Of a DNA stretch of 64,000 nucleotides, positions 34,071 through 43,053 are shown one piece after another. The stretch is from an uncultured Prevotellaceae bacterium (GTDB lineage: Bacteria; Bacteroidota; Bacteroidia; Bacteroidales; Muribaculaceae). Made by a program: the position numbers and the translations under genes. The notes under the pieces are model-generated. The model was given only the letters and a program-made list of their open reading frames with translations. It was not told the origin of the DNA and made no database searches. Location: assembly GCA_900318205.1 (NCBI GenBank), contig ONJS01000008.1:124001-188000 (forward strand), in the 5' to 3' direction. Numbering within the stretch: position 1 is the first letter of the stretch; each line of letters begins with the position of its first letter.

Positions 34071-35298
34071 GAAGATAATCACTTTATGCCTGCTCACAGC
34101 TTTGTGCTGCGGCACGGCCATGGCACAGATTGTCACCACCCCATACTCCAAGATGGGCTACGGAATGCTCAGCGACAACGCGTCGAGCATCCAGCGATCG
34201 ATGGGTGGCGTGGGCTATGCCATGAAGGGCGGTCGCATCGTCAATGTGATGAACCCCGCCTCCTATGCCAATGTGGACTCCCTCACCTTCCTCTGGGACG
34301 TGGGCATTGACCTGACCAACCTCTGGAGCAAGGAGAACGACAACAAGGGCTACAACTTCGGTGGCGGTCTGGACTACCTGACGGGACACTTCAAGGTGGC
34401 AAAGGGCCTGGGTGCGGCATTCGGTTTGCTGCCCTACTCCTCGGTGGGCTACTCCTATGGTAGCGAAATCAAGGGCGGCAGCGAGTCGCGCAGTGGCAGC
34501 GGCGGCTTCAACCAGTTGTTTGTCGGTCTGGGCTATGAGCCCATCAAGAACTTGAGCGTGGGCTTCAACTTCGCCTACCTCTTCGGCACGACATCCAACA
34601 CGACCCTCATCAATTCCAATTCGACGAGCTATTTCACCCGCAATATGAGAATACGTGACTGGAACGCACAGTTTGGCCTCCAGTACAGTCTGCCCCTGTT
34701 CAAGGGCCGCGACTTGCTCACCGTGGGTGCCTCCTACCAGCCCAAGAAGTCCTTCCACGGCGATTCCTGGGGCACCATCTATGACAGCCAGGACCCCAAG
34801 GTCGATACAGTCAGCTTCAACGCGATGAAGGGGAATTATGAGCAGGCTGCTTCAATCGGTGTGGGTATGAGTTATAACTGGAACCGCCGCCTCCACATCG
34901 AGGCCGACTACACGTTCCAGAAGTGGAGCGGTGCCAAGTATCTCCCCATCGGTGGCTTTGAGTCACAGACGATGCAGTTTGATGACCGCTGGAAGGCAGC
35001 ATTGGGTGTACAATACACGCCTAACCGCCGCGGCAGTTATGTGGGTGCCATGTCGTTCCGTGCAGGTGCGTTCTACAACCACGACTACCTGAACTACAAC
35101 GACAACAACGTGCGTGACTATGGTGCCAGTATCGGTGTCGGTCTCCCCGCCCCCAATGGCAAGACCACCGTCAACCTGGGCTTTGAGTGGCGCCATCGCG
35201 AGAGCAGTCCCAAGCAGCTCATCACCGAGAACTACTTCAACATCACGCTGGGCGTGAACTTCAACGAGTTGTGGTTCTGGAAGAGCCGCATCCGTTAA
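34057..35298 (+). CDS. Outer-membrane beta-barrel protein, FadL/OmpP1-like
   Basis: 413 residues from MEIYKKII at 34057; an earlier in-frame ATG at 33982 lies deep in coaX and would spoil the signal peptide. Signal peptide about 1-23 (LLTALCCGTAMAQ). The mature protein starts IVTTPYSKMGYGML and then shows beta-barrel strands rich in Gly, Tyr and Phe, ending with NFNELWFWKSRIR. This family, always near lptC in Bacteroidales, looks like an OmpP1/FadL-type barrel, but its substrate is not known. It overlaps coaX by 14 bases and is 11 bases before lptC. Confidence 0.8.
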   Translation: MEIYKKIITLCLLTALCCGTAMAQIVTTPYSKMGYGMLSDNASSIQRSMGGVGYAMKGGRIVNVMNPASYANVDSLTFLWDVGIDLTNLWSKENDNKGYNFGGGLDYLTGHFKVAKGLGAAFGLLPYSSVGYSYGSEIKGGSESRSGSGGFNQLFVGLGYEPIKNLSVGFNFAYLFGTTSNTTLINSNSTSYFTRNMRIRDWNAQFGLQYSLPLFKGRDLLTVGASYQPKKSFHGDSWGTIYDSQDPKVDTVSFNAMKGNYEQAASIGVGMSYNWNRRLHIEADYTFQKWSGAKYLPIGGFESQTMQFDDRWKAALGVQYTPNRRGSYVGAMSFRAGAFYNHDYLNYNDNNVRDYGASIGVGLPAPNGKTTVNLGFEWRHRESSPKQLITENYFNITLGVNFNELWFWKSRIR

Positions 35299-35309
35299 TG
35301 CTGTGACGC

Positions 35310-35945
35310 GTGAGACGACTGCCCCACATAGCGCTTGTCCTTTGCCTCCTGCTGGCTCTATATGCCTGCAAGGATGACTCCACCAGCGTGGTCAGCCACG
35401 CCACCAATCCCGAGGTAGTTCCCACCATGACCACTACCGACGTGCAGACGGTCATCAGCGACTCGGGACACACGCGCTACCGCATCGTCTCGCCGCTATG
35501 GAATATGTTTGAAGAGGCCAAGGCGCCTCACTGGACTTTCCCCAAGGGTATCACCTGCGAGGAACTGGACAACAACTTTAATACCGTCTCCACCATCAAG
35601 TGCGATTCGGCATACTTTGACAAGGACCAGTCGTTGTGGACGCTGACCGGGCACGTGAGCATCACCAATGCGAGCGGCGATGTCGTACTCACCGATGAAC
35701 TCATGTGGAACCAGCGCGAACATCGGCTCTACAGCGACGCCTTCATCCACATCGAGAAACAGGGACGCGTCATCGAGGGCTACGGCTACGAGTCCAACGA
35801 GCGCCTTACCACCTACCAGCTGCGACAGGTCGAGGCCATCTTCCCCATCGACGAGCGCCGCATGCCCCATCCTGGCAGTGGCAACGCCGCACCCCGCACG
35901 CCACAACTGTCACGGCCGCCTCAACCCGCCAAACCCACTTTATAA
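35310..35945 (+). CDS. lptC: LPS export ABC transporter periplasmic protein LptC
   Basis: 211 residues with a GTG start at 35310 (no usable ATG in frame). N-terminal signal with lipobox-like LYACKDD (Cys at about 20). The LptC/YrbK beta-jellyroll segments are visible (TVISDSGHTRYRIVSPLWNM, IKCDSAYFDKDQSLWTLTGHV, ...GRVIEGYGYESNERL). LptC takes LPS from LptB2FG and passes it to LptA. The lipoprotein form with a Pro-rich tail is typical of Bacteroidetes. It is 11 bases after the barrel gene and 27 bases before the CorC-like gene. Confidence 0.88.
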   Translation: MRRLPHIALVLCLLLALYACKDDSTSVVSHATNPEVVPTMTTTDVQTVISDSGHTRYRIVSPLWNMFEEAKAPHWTFPKGITCEELDNNFNTVSTIKCDSAYFDKDQSLWTLTGHVSITNASGDVVLTDELMWNQREHRLYSDAFIHIEKQGRVIEGYGYESNERLTTYQLRQVEAIFPIDERRMPHPGSGNAAPRTPQLSRPPQPAKPTL

Positions 35946-35972
35946 CACCCAACGATACAATCATAACAGATT

Positions 35973-37253
35973 TTGGATCCAAGTTATACATCTCCGTTGA
36001 TTATCGCGCTCATCGCGCTGCTGTGCTCGGCATTCTTCTCGGGCATGGAGATTGCCTTTGTCTCTTCCAACAAGGTACGCGCCGAGATTGAGATGGCGCG
36101 CGGCGGCATCATCAACCGCATCCTCAACGTCTATTACAACAACCGCGAGATGTTCATCTCCACGTTGCTCATCGGCAACAACATTGCCAACATCGTCTAT
36201 TCCATGGCAATGGCACAGTTGCTGTCCATTCCGCTGAAAGGCTACATCAGCAACGAGGCGGTCCTGCTGCTCGTGCAGACCCTCATCGCCACGCTGATTA
36301 TCCTCATCTTCGGCGAGTTCCTCCCCAAGACCATGTTCCGCATCAACCCCAACGCCTCGCTGCGCACCGCATCGATACCGCTCTACATGGTCTATTTCCT
36401 GCTCTACCCCATCTCACGCTTCACCGAGTGGCTCTCGGCATTGCTGATGAAGGCCTTCGGCATCAAGATCGACACGACCCGCATGCGCCTGCTCACGGTC
36501 GATGAATTGGACGCCTACCTGCAGGAGAACATCGACAAGCACGAGGACGAGAACAAGACCGTGGAGCGCGAGGTCAAGATTTTTGAGAACGCCCTGGACT
36601 TCAGCGACACACGGCTGCGCGACTGCATGGTGCCGCGCAACGAGATTGTCGCCGTCGATGTCGAGGACACCACCCGCGACGACCTGGTCAAACTGTTCAC
36701 CAGCTCTGGACTGTCCAAGATTGTCGTTTATAAGGAAAATATCGACGACGTCATCGGCTTCATCCAGGTGAGTGAGCTCTTTGTCACCGACGTCGACTGG
36801 AAGACGCGCATCAAGCCCGTCCTCTTTGCCCCCGAGACCCTGCTGGCACGCAAAATGATGCAGCAGCTCATGGACGAGAAACGCTCCATGGCAATCGTCA
36901 TCGACGAGTTTGGCGGCACCAGCGGCATGGTGACTCTCGAGGACCTCGTAGAGGAAATCTTTGGCGAAATCGAGGACGAACACGACCGCAACCACCTCGT
37001 GGCACGACAACTGGGCAAGAACAGTTACGAGTTTGCTGGACGCATGGAAATTGAGGAAATCAACGAGCGCTTCCACCTCGACATCCCCGAGAGCGATGAC
37101 TACCAGACCCTGGCAGGTTATCTCCTGGACGAGGAAGAGGCCATCCCCAACGTGGGAGACGTCATCGAACTGCCGCCCTACCGCTTCACCGTCGAGCGCA
37201 AGACCGCTGCACGCATCGAGCTCATCCGCGTCGATGTCATCGGCAAGGACTGA
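35973..37253 (+). CDS. CNNM/CBS/CorC_HlyC membrane protein, GldE-like
   Basis: 426 residues. Start is probably TTG 35973 (MDPSYTSPL...), as no upstream ATG exists and homologues begin at a similar point. CNNM (DUF21) domain with about four membrane segments (residues about 8-160; SAFFSGMEIAFVSSNK, LIGNNIANIVYS), paired CBS domains (DCMVPRNEIVAVDVE ... MAIVIDEFGGTSGMVTLEDLVEEIFGEIEDEHD), and a C-terminal CorC_HlyC domain (about 340-425). Family roles are Mg2+/Co2+ efflux; in gliding Bacteroidetes the homologue is GldE. Substrate unknown. Confidence 0.88.
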   Translation: MDPSYTSPLIIALIALLCSAFFSGMEIAFVSSNKVRAEIEMARGGIINRILNVYYNNREMFISTLLIGNNIANIVYSMAMAQLLSIPLKGYISNEAVLLLVQTLIATLIILIFGEFLPKTMFRINPNASLRTASIPLYMVYFLLYPISRFTEWLSALLMKAFGIKIDTTRMRLLTVDELDAYLQENIDKHEDENKTVEREVKIFENALDFSDTRLRDCMVPRNEIVAVDVEDTTRDDLVKLFTSSGLSKIVVYKENIDDVIGFIQVSELFVTDVDWKTRIKPVLFAPETLLARKMMQQLMDEKRSMAIVIDEFGGTSGMVTLEDLVEEIFGEIEDEHDRNHLVARQLGKNSYEFAGRMEIEEINERFHLDIPESDDYQTLAGYLLDEEEAIPNVGDVIELPPYRFTVERKTAARIELIRVDVIGKD

Positions 37254-37338
37254 CGGGCGTAAATTCTCCCAGACGATGGTCTTCAAACCATCCCTGATGA
37301 CGAAAAAATGACCTCAAAGAAAAAAAATCGCTCAAATA

Positions 37339-37371
37339 TTTGCACGGTTAAAAACATTTGTATTATCTTTG
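37339..37371 (+). promoter_or_regulatory. Promoter of tRNA-Asp
   Basis: TTTG 37339-37342, 21 bases, TATCTTTG 37364-37371: complete Bacteroidota consensus, 27 bases before the mature tRNA. Confidence 0.85.
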
Positions 37372-37398
37372 CACCGCATTTTTCGCCAAGTGCAACAT

Positions 37399-37475
37399 GG
37401 TGTGTTAGTTCAGTTGGTTAGAATACCTGCCTGTCACGCAGGGGGTCGCGTGTTCGAGTCACGTACACACCGCCA
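37399..37475 (+). tRNA. tRNA-Asp (GTC)
   Basis: Full cloverleaf: acceptor GGTGTGT/ACACACC, D stem GTTC/GAAT, anticodon stem CCTGC/GCAGG with loop CTGTCAC (anticodon GTC), T arm GCGTG-TTCGAGT-CACGT, discriminator G and encoded CCA at 37473-37475. Confidence 0.96.
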
Positions 37476-37520
37476 CACGAGGAGAGCCTGATTCATTTCA
37501 GACCCTCCTCGTGTCGTTTT
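37475..37520 (+). terminator. Terminator of tRNA-Asp
   Basis: ACACGAGGAG / CTCCTCGTGT stem with a 20-base loop, followed by cgtttttc. It overlaps the encoded CCA. Confidence 0.85.
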
Positions 37521-37570
37521 TCCCCCACCCCTTAATCCAGCACACCCCATCTCACCATCCCCCAACAGAA

Positions 37571-37835
37571 AAAACACAAATCCCCATCAATAATATTAAT
37601 GACCAATTCGTGGTCATTCATGTTATAATAACGCGGATGCCATTAGTTTCATTCGCGCCATTCGCCGACAGAAGAAACACGAATCCCCATAAATACCCCA
37701 TGAATAATATTAATGAACAATTCGTGGTCATTCATTATAATAACGCGGATGCCATTAGTTTCATTCGCACAATTCGCCGACAGAAAGATTTAATGAACAA
37801 TTCGCGGTCATTCATGTCTTTCTATGGGAGTAGCA
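37571..37835. repeat. Tandem ATTCGTG/GCGGATGC composite repeat, period 112
   Basis: Two full units and a partial third. Each holds cacgaatccccat, aatattaatgamcaattcgtgg, tcattcat, then taataacgcggatgccatta and gttcattcgc-like text and ccgacagaa. GCGGATGC lies at 37633 and 37745 (spacing 112). The third unit stops after attcgcggtcattcatgtc. An open frame across it (37511-37867) is repeat-derived. The rest of the gap to 38042 is AT-rich and includes a TACATTTG -7-like box at 37950-37957. Confidence 0.85.
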
Positions 37836-38041
37836 ATCAAAGAGCGCTTCCAACTTTTAAATATTGAAAAAACAGATTTCTTTTCACCTAAATTGTTGGT
37901 TAAAAAGAAAAAAAACACTATTTTTTATTAGGAATTCAAAAATTCTCCTTACATTTGTACATTCTAAAGAAACCATCAACCGGAATCTTCAGTATTCTAC
38001 ACGACAACTAATTATTATTCATTTATAAACATTAACGCAAC

Positions 38042-39871
38042 ATGAAGAAATTATTATCACTTTTGATGGCAGCCATGCTGCTGCCACTGGCCCTACAGGC
38101 TTTGGATCTGCCTTCCAATCAGATGGTTCTTGGTCACTACACGACCGATGACCTTAACCAAAACGGCTGGGGTAAAGCTTTCTTGAAAGACCTTGTATTG
38201 CCTATCGCTACCGACCTCAATGCCGATGAACTCGCCATGTTCCAGGGCAGTAAGATTGTCGCCTTCCGCGTAGGTCTTGCCGAGGAGGCACCCGTGACCC
38301 GCGTCTTCGTTATGCCCCTCGACGCCAGCGGCAAGCCGACAGGTGAAGTCATTGAGTGGCCGTGCAATGTCTCGAGCCAAGGCTGGAACATGATTGAACT
38401 GGACACGCCTTACGAGATCAACCTGCCCGACGGTTACGGTCTGAGAATCGGTTTTGACTATGAGCAGATTGGCAAGGATGCCAAGCCCATCTCGGCGGTC
38501 AAGATCGGTACCACTTACCCGACCTATCACTACAGGAATGGCAACTGGGTCAACTATGGTGTCAACACCTTCGGTAACTTGAGCCTTCAGTGCATTGCCG
38601 AGAATGACAATTTCCCCCAGTATGTCCTGCGTGCTACCGATCTGACTTGCAAGACCCAAGTCAAGATTGGCGACGAACTCCCCTTGTCTTTCCAGGTCTA
38701 TAACCTCGGTGCTGTACCTGTCGCTCCCGGTGCCCTTACCTTTGACATCGCTGTTGATGGCGCTGTCGTGAAGACCATCAGCAATCCCGAGCCTATCACC
38801 TCAGCACGATTGGTTGTAAGGGATGTCATCGATACCGACGGACTCACCGCTGGTGAGCACACGTTGACTGTCACCACTACCACCCTCAATGGCGAGCCCG
38901 TTGAGGAGCCCATCGTACTGACCACTACCTTCAAGACCTTTGAATATGGCTTCTCTCGCCAGATGCATCTGGTTGAGCAGTTCACCTCGACGTGGTGCAC
39001 CTATTGCCCCCAGGGAACAGCCAATATCCAGGCGTTGACCCAGATGCGCGACGATGTCGCCTGGGTTGCCGTTCACGAGAACATGGGCAATGTTGACCCC
39101 TTCAGGACAGCCCAGACCGACTCCATCACCAACTTTGAGGGCATTGATGGCTTCCCCGAAGGCACGTTCGATCGTACCGTAGGTATTCAGGGCGCTTCAT
39201 CGGTTTACGCTGTCCTCACCAATCTGCCCGCCTCAACGATGAGCACCTTCCTGGATTATGTTGCCGACGGTCCGTCATGGGCTACCGTCAATGTCAACAG
39301 TACCTTTGATGCCGCAACACGCCAGGCTGCCATTACCATCGATGGCGAACTCGTGCCCAACTTTGACGAAATGATGGGTGAAGGCTGCAAACTCACCGTC
39401 TATCTTACCGAGGATGGCCTGGTGGCACCGCAGACGAGCGGTGGCAATAATTATGTCCACAACAATGTCCTGCGTCAGGCATTAGTGTCAATCAAGGGTG
39501 TGGACATGAATCGCACCAGCGAGACCACCTATAAGAACGAGTTCACCTACACCATTCCCAGCGACTGGAATGCCGACAACATGCACATCGTGGCATTTAT
39601 TGGCCGTCCCCTGCGCGCTGGTGCTATTAGAGATATCTATGTGACCAACACCAATATGCGCAAGTTGGGTGAGTTTGATGAGCCCACCGTGCTGCTCGGC
39701 GATGTCGATGGCAATGGCAAGGTCAACATCGATGATGTGACAACACTCATCAACTGTCTGATCAACGGTATCGAGCCCGCCAATCCCGAGGGCGCCGACT
39801 GCTACGTTGATGGCCGCATCAATATCGAAGATGTTACCCAGGTCATCAATATCATGTTCAATGCCGACTGA
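38042..39871 (+). CDS. Omp28-like secreted protein with thioredoxin-like CxxC and dockerin-like C-terminus
   Basis: 609 residues. Signal peptide about 1-20 (LLMAAMLLPLALQA). Residues about 25-200 form a beta domain (MVLGHYTTDDLNQ, IVAFRVGLAE, VSSQGWNMIELDTPYEI), then an Ig-like region, then an Omp28/thioredoxin-like domain starting MHLVEQFTSTWCTYCPQG with C319 and C322, where a surface thiol-disulfide activity is conceivable. C-terminus (about 553-609): LLGDVDGNGKVNIDDVTTLI and a second, degraded motif GRINIEDVTQVI. It has a closely related gene 208 bases downstream. Family function is unknown. Confidence 0.8.
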   Translation: MKKLLSLLMAAMLLPLALQALDLPSNQMVLGHYTTDDLNQNGWGKAFLKDLVLPIATDLNADELAMFQGSKIVAFRVGLAEEAPVTRVFVMPLDASGKPTGEVIEWPCNVSSQGWNMIELDTPYEINLPDGYGLRIGFDYEQIGKDAKPISAVKIGTTYPTYHYRNGNWVNYGVNTFGNLSLQCIAENDNFPQYVLRATDLTCKTQVKIGDELPLSFQVYNLGAVPVAPGALTFDIAVDGAVVKTISNPEPITSARLVVRDVIDTDGLTAGEHTLTVTTTTLNGEPVEEPIVLTTTFKTFEYGFSRQMHLVEQFTSTWCTYCPQGTANIQALTQMRDDVAWVAVHENMGNVDPFRTAQTDSITNFEGIDGFPEGTFDRTVGIQGASSVYAVLTNLPASTMSTFLDYVADGPSWATVNVNSTFDAATRQAAITIDGELVPNFDEMMGEGCKLTVYLTEDGLVAPQTSGGNNYVHNNVLRQALVSIKGVDMNRTSETTYKNEFTYTIPSDWNADNMHIVAFIGRPLRAGAIRDIYVTNTNMRKLGEFDEPTVLLGDVDGNGKVNIDDVTTLINCLINGIEPANPEGADCYVDGRINIEDVTQVINIMFNAD

Positions 39872-39893
39872 TCCTGATTGCAAGGACTAAATC

Positions 39894-39941
39894 TAGTGGG
39901 ACATAGGGAATTCTCCTGATGTCCCACTATTTACCGTTTTC
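39894..39941 (+). terminator. Terminator between the two Omp28-like genes
   Basis: TAGTGGGACAT / ATGTCCCACTA stem with a 14-base loop, followed by tttaccgtttt. Confidence 0.85.
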
Positions 39942-39987
39942 ATCTAAAAAAAAGCACCAATATTCTAATAATTTCAACAAATATACC

Positions 39988-39995
39988 TAAATTTG
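39988..39995 (+). promoter_or_regulatory. -7 box before second Omp28-like gene
   Basis: TAAATTTG followed by taatcc, 85 bases before ATG 40080, so a leader of about 80 bases is expected. Confidence 0.45.
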
Positions 39996-40079
39996 TAATC
40001 CAATTGACTGATATAACCAAAACCAAAGTGACGACCAAAACTCAACCCTCTTTATATTAACATCAAATTTTTACAGATT

Positions 40080-42032
40080 ATGAAGAAATTTTTATTATTA
40101 CTGATGGCTGCCATGCTATTGCCCATGGCGATGAATGCCCAACTGCTAAGTAATCAGGACATGAAGATGCATCGCGCACCTTATGCCCTCAAGAGCCTCA
40201 ACCATCGCATGATGGCTCCCGCTCGCGTGAATCTGGGAGAAAACCAGATGGTTTTGGGCCACTACGACACCGACGACTTGGCTTCCTCTAACGACGGACT
40301 GGGTATCACCGGCCTGCCTGGTGTGATTCCTATCGGCACCGTCATCACCCCCGCCGAGTTGGCTGCATTCCAGGGTGGACAAATCGTGAAGTTCCGTGTT
40401 GGTCTCGCTACGAGCACCGCCATCTCACGCGTGTTTGTCATCCCGGTAACCAATGGCGTTTACGGTACGGCGACCGAGTGGTCCTGCAATGTAAGGGCTG
40501 CCGGATGGAACGAGATAACGCTCGAGACGCCCTACGAAATCAACCTTGCCGACAATACCGGCCTGATGATCGGTTTTGATTACCAGCAGACCAGCAGCAA
40601 CTATCCCATCTCGGCTGTCGAGGTTGGTGACATCTATCCTTCCTACATTTACTACCAGGGCGGCTGGCAAGATGTGGGCTTGAGCGCCTACGGTAACCTG
40701 AGTGTACAGTGTATCGTCGAGAGTGAAAACTTCCCCGATTACATCATCAGTGTCAGCAGCCTGGTTGCCAGGAGCTACACCAAGCTGGGCGATGAGCTCC
40801 AGTTCACTTTCATGACCAAGAATGCAGGTATTGCTTCCGACGCAATCGCTGCCGGCGCCTGCGCCTATAATGTCCTCGTCGATGGTGAAGTGGTTGCCAC
40901 CATCACCAACCCTGAGGCATTCGGAAGAGACTTTGTACAGTTCTACAATACCATCCCCACCGCTGGCATGACCCTTGGCAAGCACACCTTGACCATCCAA
41001 GCCGCCACCCTCAATGGTGAGCCTTTAGAGCAGTCACCCTCAACAAGCCGTGACTTCATCCTCTACGAGAATGGCTTCCCGCGCCAGATGCATGTCATTG
41101 AGCAGTTCACCTCGACCTATTGCACCTATTGCCCGCTGGGCATCAACATGCTGAAAATCCTCACCAATTCAAGAGACGATGTCGCCTGGGTCGGCATTCA
41201 CGGCAACATGAGCGGCACCGACCCGATGAGGACGCTGCAATGTGACTCCATCATGTCCTATGAGGGCGCTGATTCTTATCCCTCGGGTTCATTTGACCGC
41301 TCCACTGGTTGGGATTCAGATGAAACAATCATCACCGGACTGGGTTACTATGAGGAATACCATAATCAGGTAGCTCAAGAAATCAGTGCTTTCCTTGATT
41401 ACATCGCCGAAGCTCCCTCGTTTGCCACTGTCAACATCAACAGTACCATTGATGCCGATACCCGCGAGGCCGTCATCACCGTTAATGGCGAACTCACTCC
41501 CGACTTTGACATGATGATGGGTGCCGACAGCAAGCTCACGGTTTATATTACCGAGGACGGCGTAATCGCACGACAGTTGAACATGGGCACATGGGTCAAC
41601 AATTATGAACACAACGGCGTTTTCCGCAAGGCGCTTAATTCGATTAAGGGTAATGACCTGAATCGCGACGGCAACTCCTATGAGAATGTCTTCACCATTA
41701 CCATTCCTTCCACCTGGAAACTTGACAACCTCAATGTCGTAGCATTCATCAGCCGTCCCCTCGCCAACGGTGCCACTGGTGTTTACACCGACCTGTACAT
41801 CAACCAGGCCAACAAGCGCAAACTTGGCGAATATGACGAGCCCACCATTCTCCGCGGCGACGTGAACGATGACGGCAAGGTCAACATCGAGGACGTGACG
41901 ACGCTGATCAACTTCCTGCTGTATGGTGACAGCATTCCCGAGGCAGGTGACTGCGATCTCGACGGTAACCCCAACATTACTGACGTGACCACTCTCATCG
42001 ACTTCCTGATCAATGGCGTTTGGCCCGAGTAA
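40080..42032 (+). CDS. Omp28-like secreted protein, paralogue of the gene at 38042
   Basis: 650 residues. Signal peptide about 1-20. Same domain order as its neighbour: beta domain (QMVLGHYDTDDLASS, IVKFRVGLATSTAISRVFVI, ETPYEINLADNTGLMIGFDY), Ig-like region, Omp28/thioredoxin-like domain with C348 and C351 in EQFTSTYCTYCPLG, and a dockerin pair at about 593-650 (RGDVNDDGKVNIEDVTTLIN, CDLDGNPNITDVTTLID). The second protein has an additional N-terminal segment. The shared terminator and separate -7 box suggest independent expression. Confidence 0.8.
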   Translation: MKKFLLLLMAAMLLPMAMNAQLLSNQDMKMHRAPYALKSLNHRMMAPARVNLGENQMVLGHYDTDDLASSNDGLGITGLPGVIPIGTVITPAELAAFQGGQIVKFRVGLATSTAISRVFVIPVTNGVYGTATEWSCNVRAAGWNEITLETPYEINLADNTGLMIGFDYQQTSSNYPISAVEVGDIYPSYIYYQGGWQDVGLSAYGNLSVQCIVESENFPDYIISVSSLVARSYTKLGDELQFTFMTKNAGIASDAIAAGACAYNVLVDGEVVATITNPEAFGRDFVQFYNTIPTAGMTLGKHTLTIQAATLNGEPLEQSPSTSRDFILYENGFPRQMHVIEQFTSTYCTYCPLGINMLKILTNSRDDVAWVGIHGNMSGTDPMRTLQCDSIMSYEGADSYPSGSFDRSTGWDSDETIITGLGYYEEYHNQVAQEISAFLDYIAEAPSFATVNINSTIDADTREAVITVNGELTPDFDMMMGADSKLTVYITEDGVIARQLNMGTWVNNYEHNGVFRKALNSIKGNDLNRDGNSYENVFTITIPSTWKLDNLNVVAFISRPLANGATGVYTDLYINQANKRKLGEYDEPTILRGDVNDDGKVNIEDVTTLINFLLYGDSIPEAGDCDLDGNPNITDVTTLIDFLINGVWPE

Positions 42033-42057
42033 GAACCACATGTGAGTTGATCACAAC

Positions 42058-42104
42058 ACAAAAAGAGGAGCGCGTCCTGATGCGGACATGCTCCTCTTTT
42101 TATT
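42058..42104. terminator. Bidirectional terminator between Omp28-like gene and tRNA-Pro
   Basis: AAAAAGAGGAGCgcGTCC / GGACatGCTCCTCTTTTT with loop tgatgc; A and T tracts on both sides serve both strands. Confidence 0.9.
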
Positions 42105-42129
42105 CATTCACAGCGTTTTAACGTCTATG

Positions 42130-42204
42130 TCGGGGTACCTGGATTCGAACCAGGGACCTCCTGCTCCCAAAGCAGGCGCGCTAACCGGACTGCGCTACAC
42201 CCCG
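42130..42204 (-). tRNA. tRNA-Pro (TGG)
   Basis: Minus-strand cloverleaf: acceptor CGGGGTG/TACCCCG, D arm GCGC/GCGC, anticodon stem CCTGC/GCAGG with loop TTTGGGA (anticodon TGG), T arm CCTGG-TTCGAAT-CCAGG, discriminator A. CCA is not encoded. Confidence 0.96.
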
Positions 42205-42229
42205 TAGCCTTCGCTTAAAGCGGTGCAAA

Positions 42230-42453
42230 GGTAGTGCAAGTTGAGCGGAATGCCAAAAAAAAATCCATTTTTTTATTTGGCACTCCCGAAACGCAGCCTA
42301 CCTTCGCCACCAGGCAACGGTAGTGCAAGTTGAGCGGAATGCCAAAAAAAAATTCATTTTTTTATTTGGCACTCCCGAAACGCAGCCTACCTTCGCCACC
42401 AGGCAACGGTAGTGCAAGTTGAGCGGAATGCCAAAAAAAATCCATTTTTTTAT
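42230..42453. repeat. 89-base tandem repeat, two full copies and an interrupted third
   Basis: Units start at ggtagtgcaagttgagcgg at 42230, 42319 and 42408. Each contains a long hairpin tgccaaaaaaaa...atttggca and the segment actcccgaaacgcagcc. The third copy is broken after about 46 bases; text like the missing right part (gctcccgaaacgcagcccac ... ggcaacggt) reappears at 43061-43100. Confidence 0.9.
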
Positions 42454-42906
42454 ACTAGTGTCAGGGAAAACATCGTAAGATGTTAGCGGTTCGAAGAACC
42501 GATTTCAATGAAAAAGACCATGCAACCGATGGAGCAGCGAGCGCAAAGTTGAACTTGTTCGAACTTTGCCGAGTCGCGACAGAGGTAGGTAAAACCAACA
42601 ACCTCGGAGAGGTTCGCAGCTTGGTCCATGGGCTGAACATTGTAAGTGCCTCGAAGAGGAACTTTATGATTGACAGGCATTTGGCGGATGTAGAAGTTCG
42701 TCTACGACGCACTTTCCACTTGATATGGCAGCCACCAAGCTGCGCTCATCTCCGATGAGCTTGCATGGTGTTTTCCATAAAAGTCGAGTCTTCGACCCGA
42801 CCTGCCTCTACGAGGCAAAAGGCAAGCCCATAATACAGCGGAAATGCTTATTCGGCTCATATATAGAAGATTTTGCCGATGTTGGATATCTTTGCCGGAC
42901 ACTAAA
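42454..42906. mobile_element. Inverted-repeat-flanked, hairpin-rich, non-coding element
   Basis: Left end ctagtgtcagggaaaacatc (42455-42474) and right end gatatctttgccggacacta (42886 onward) are related inverted repeats (TAGTGTC[A/C]GG[G/C]AAA). The interior has short perfect hairpins: cggttcgaagaaccg, gcaaagttgaac...gaactttgc, aacctcggagaggtt, cctcgaagagg, gctcatctccgatgagc and gcctctacgaggc. No credible transposase frame is seen. Ends are like those of the element at 52317. It interrupts the third 89-base repeat, which supports an insertion. Confidence 0.6.
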
Positions 42907-42909
42907 AAT

Positions 42910-43053
42910 TTTTATTTTAAAACTTGTGCAAGCAGAAGGCAAACGAGCTTGCTCGATTTGCTGAAGCGCAGCCAAGTTTATCAATTTCTATTTAAAATTT
43001 TGTTTAATTTCTCGGCCGTAAGGCCGATTTAAATACCGAGTTGCAATGATAAC
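42910..43053 (+). repeat. Dispersed hairpin element (GGCCGtaaGGCC), copy 1
   Basis: ttattttaaaacttgtgca, then gcaaacgagcttgctcgatttgc (near palindrome), ctgaagcgcagccaag, an AT-rich part, and ctcggccgtaaggccgattt. It is nearly colinear with 56950-57090 and shares its hairpin region with 14670 and 52566. Confidence 0.85.

Noticed and set aside
37511-37867. 118-codon frame after tRNA-Asp
   Set aside because: It is made of two 112-base repeat units read through; the peptide repeats itself and has no family.
42480-42758. 92-codon frame inside the IR-flanked element
   Set aside because: Built of hairpins; the start is at an arbitrary ATG and no transposase or other motif is visible.
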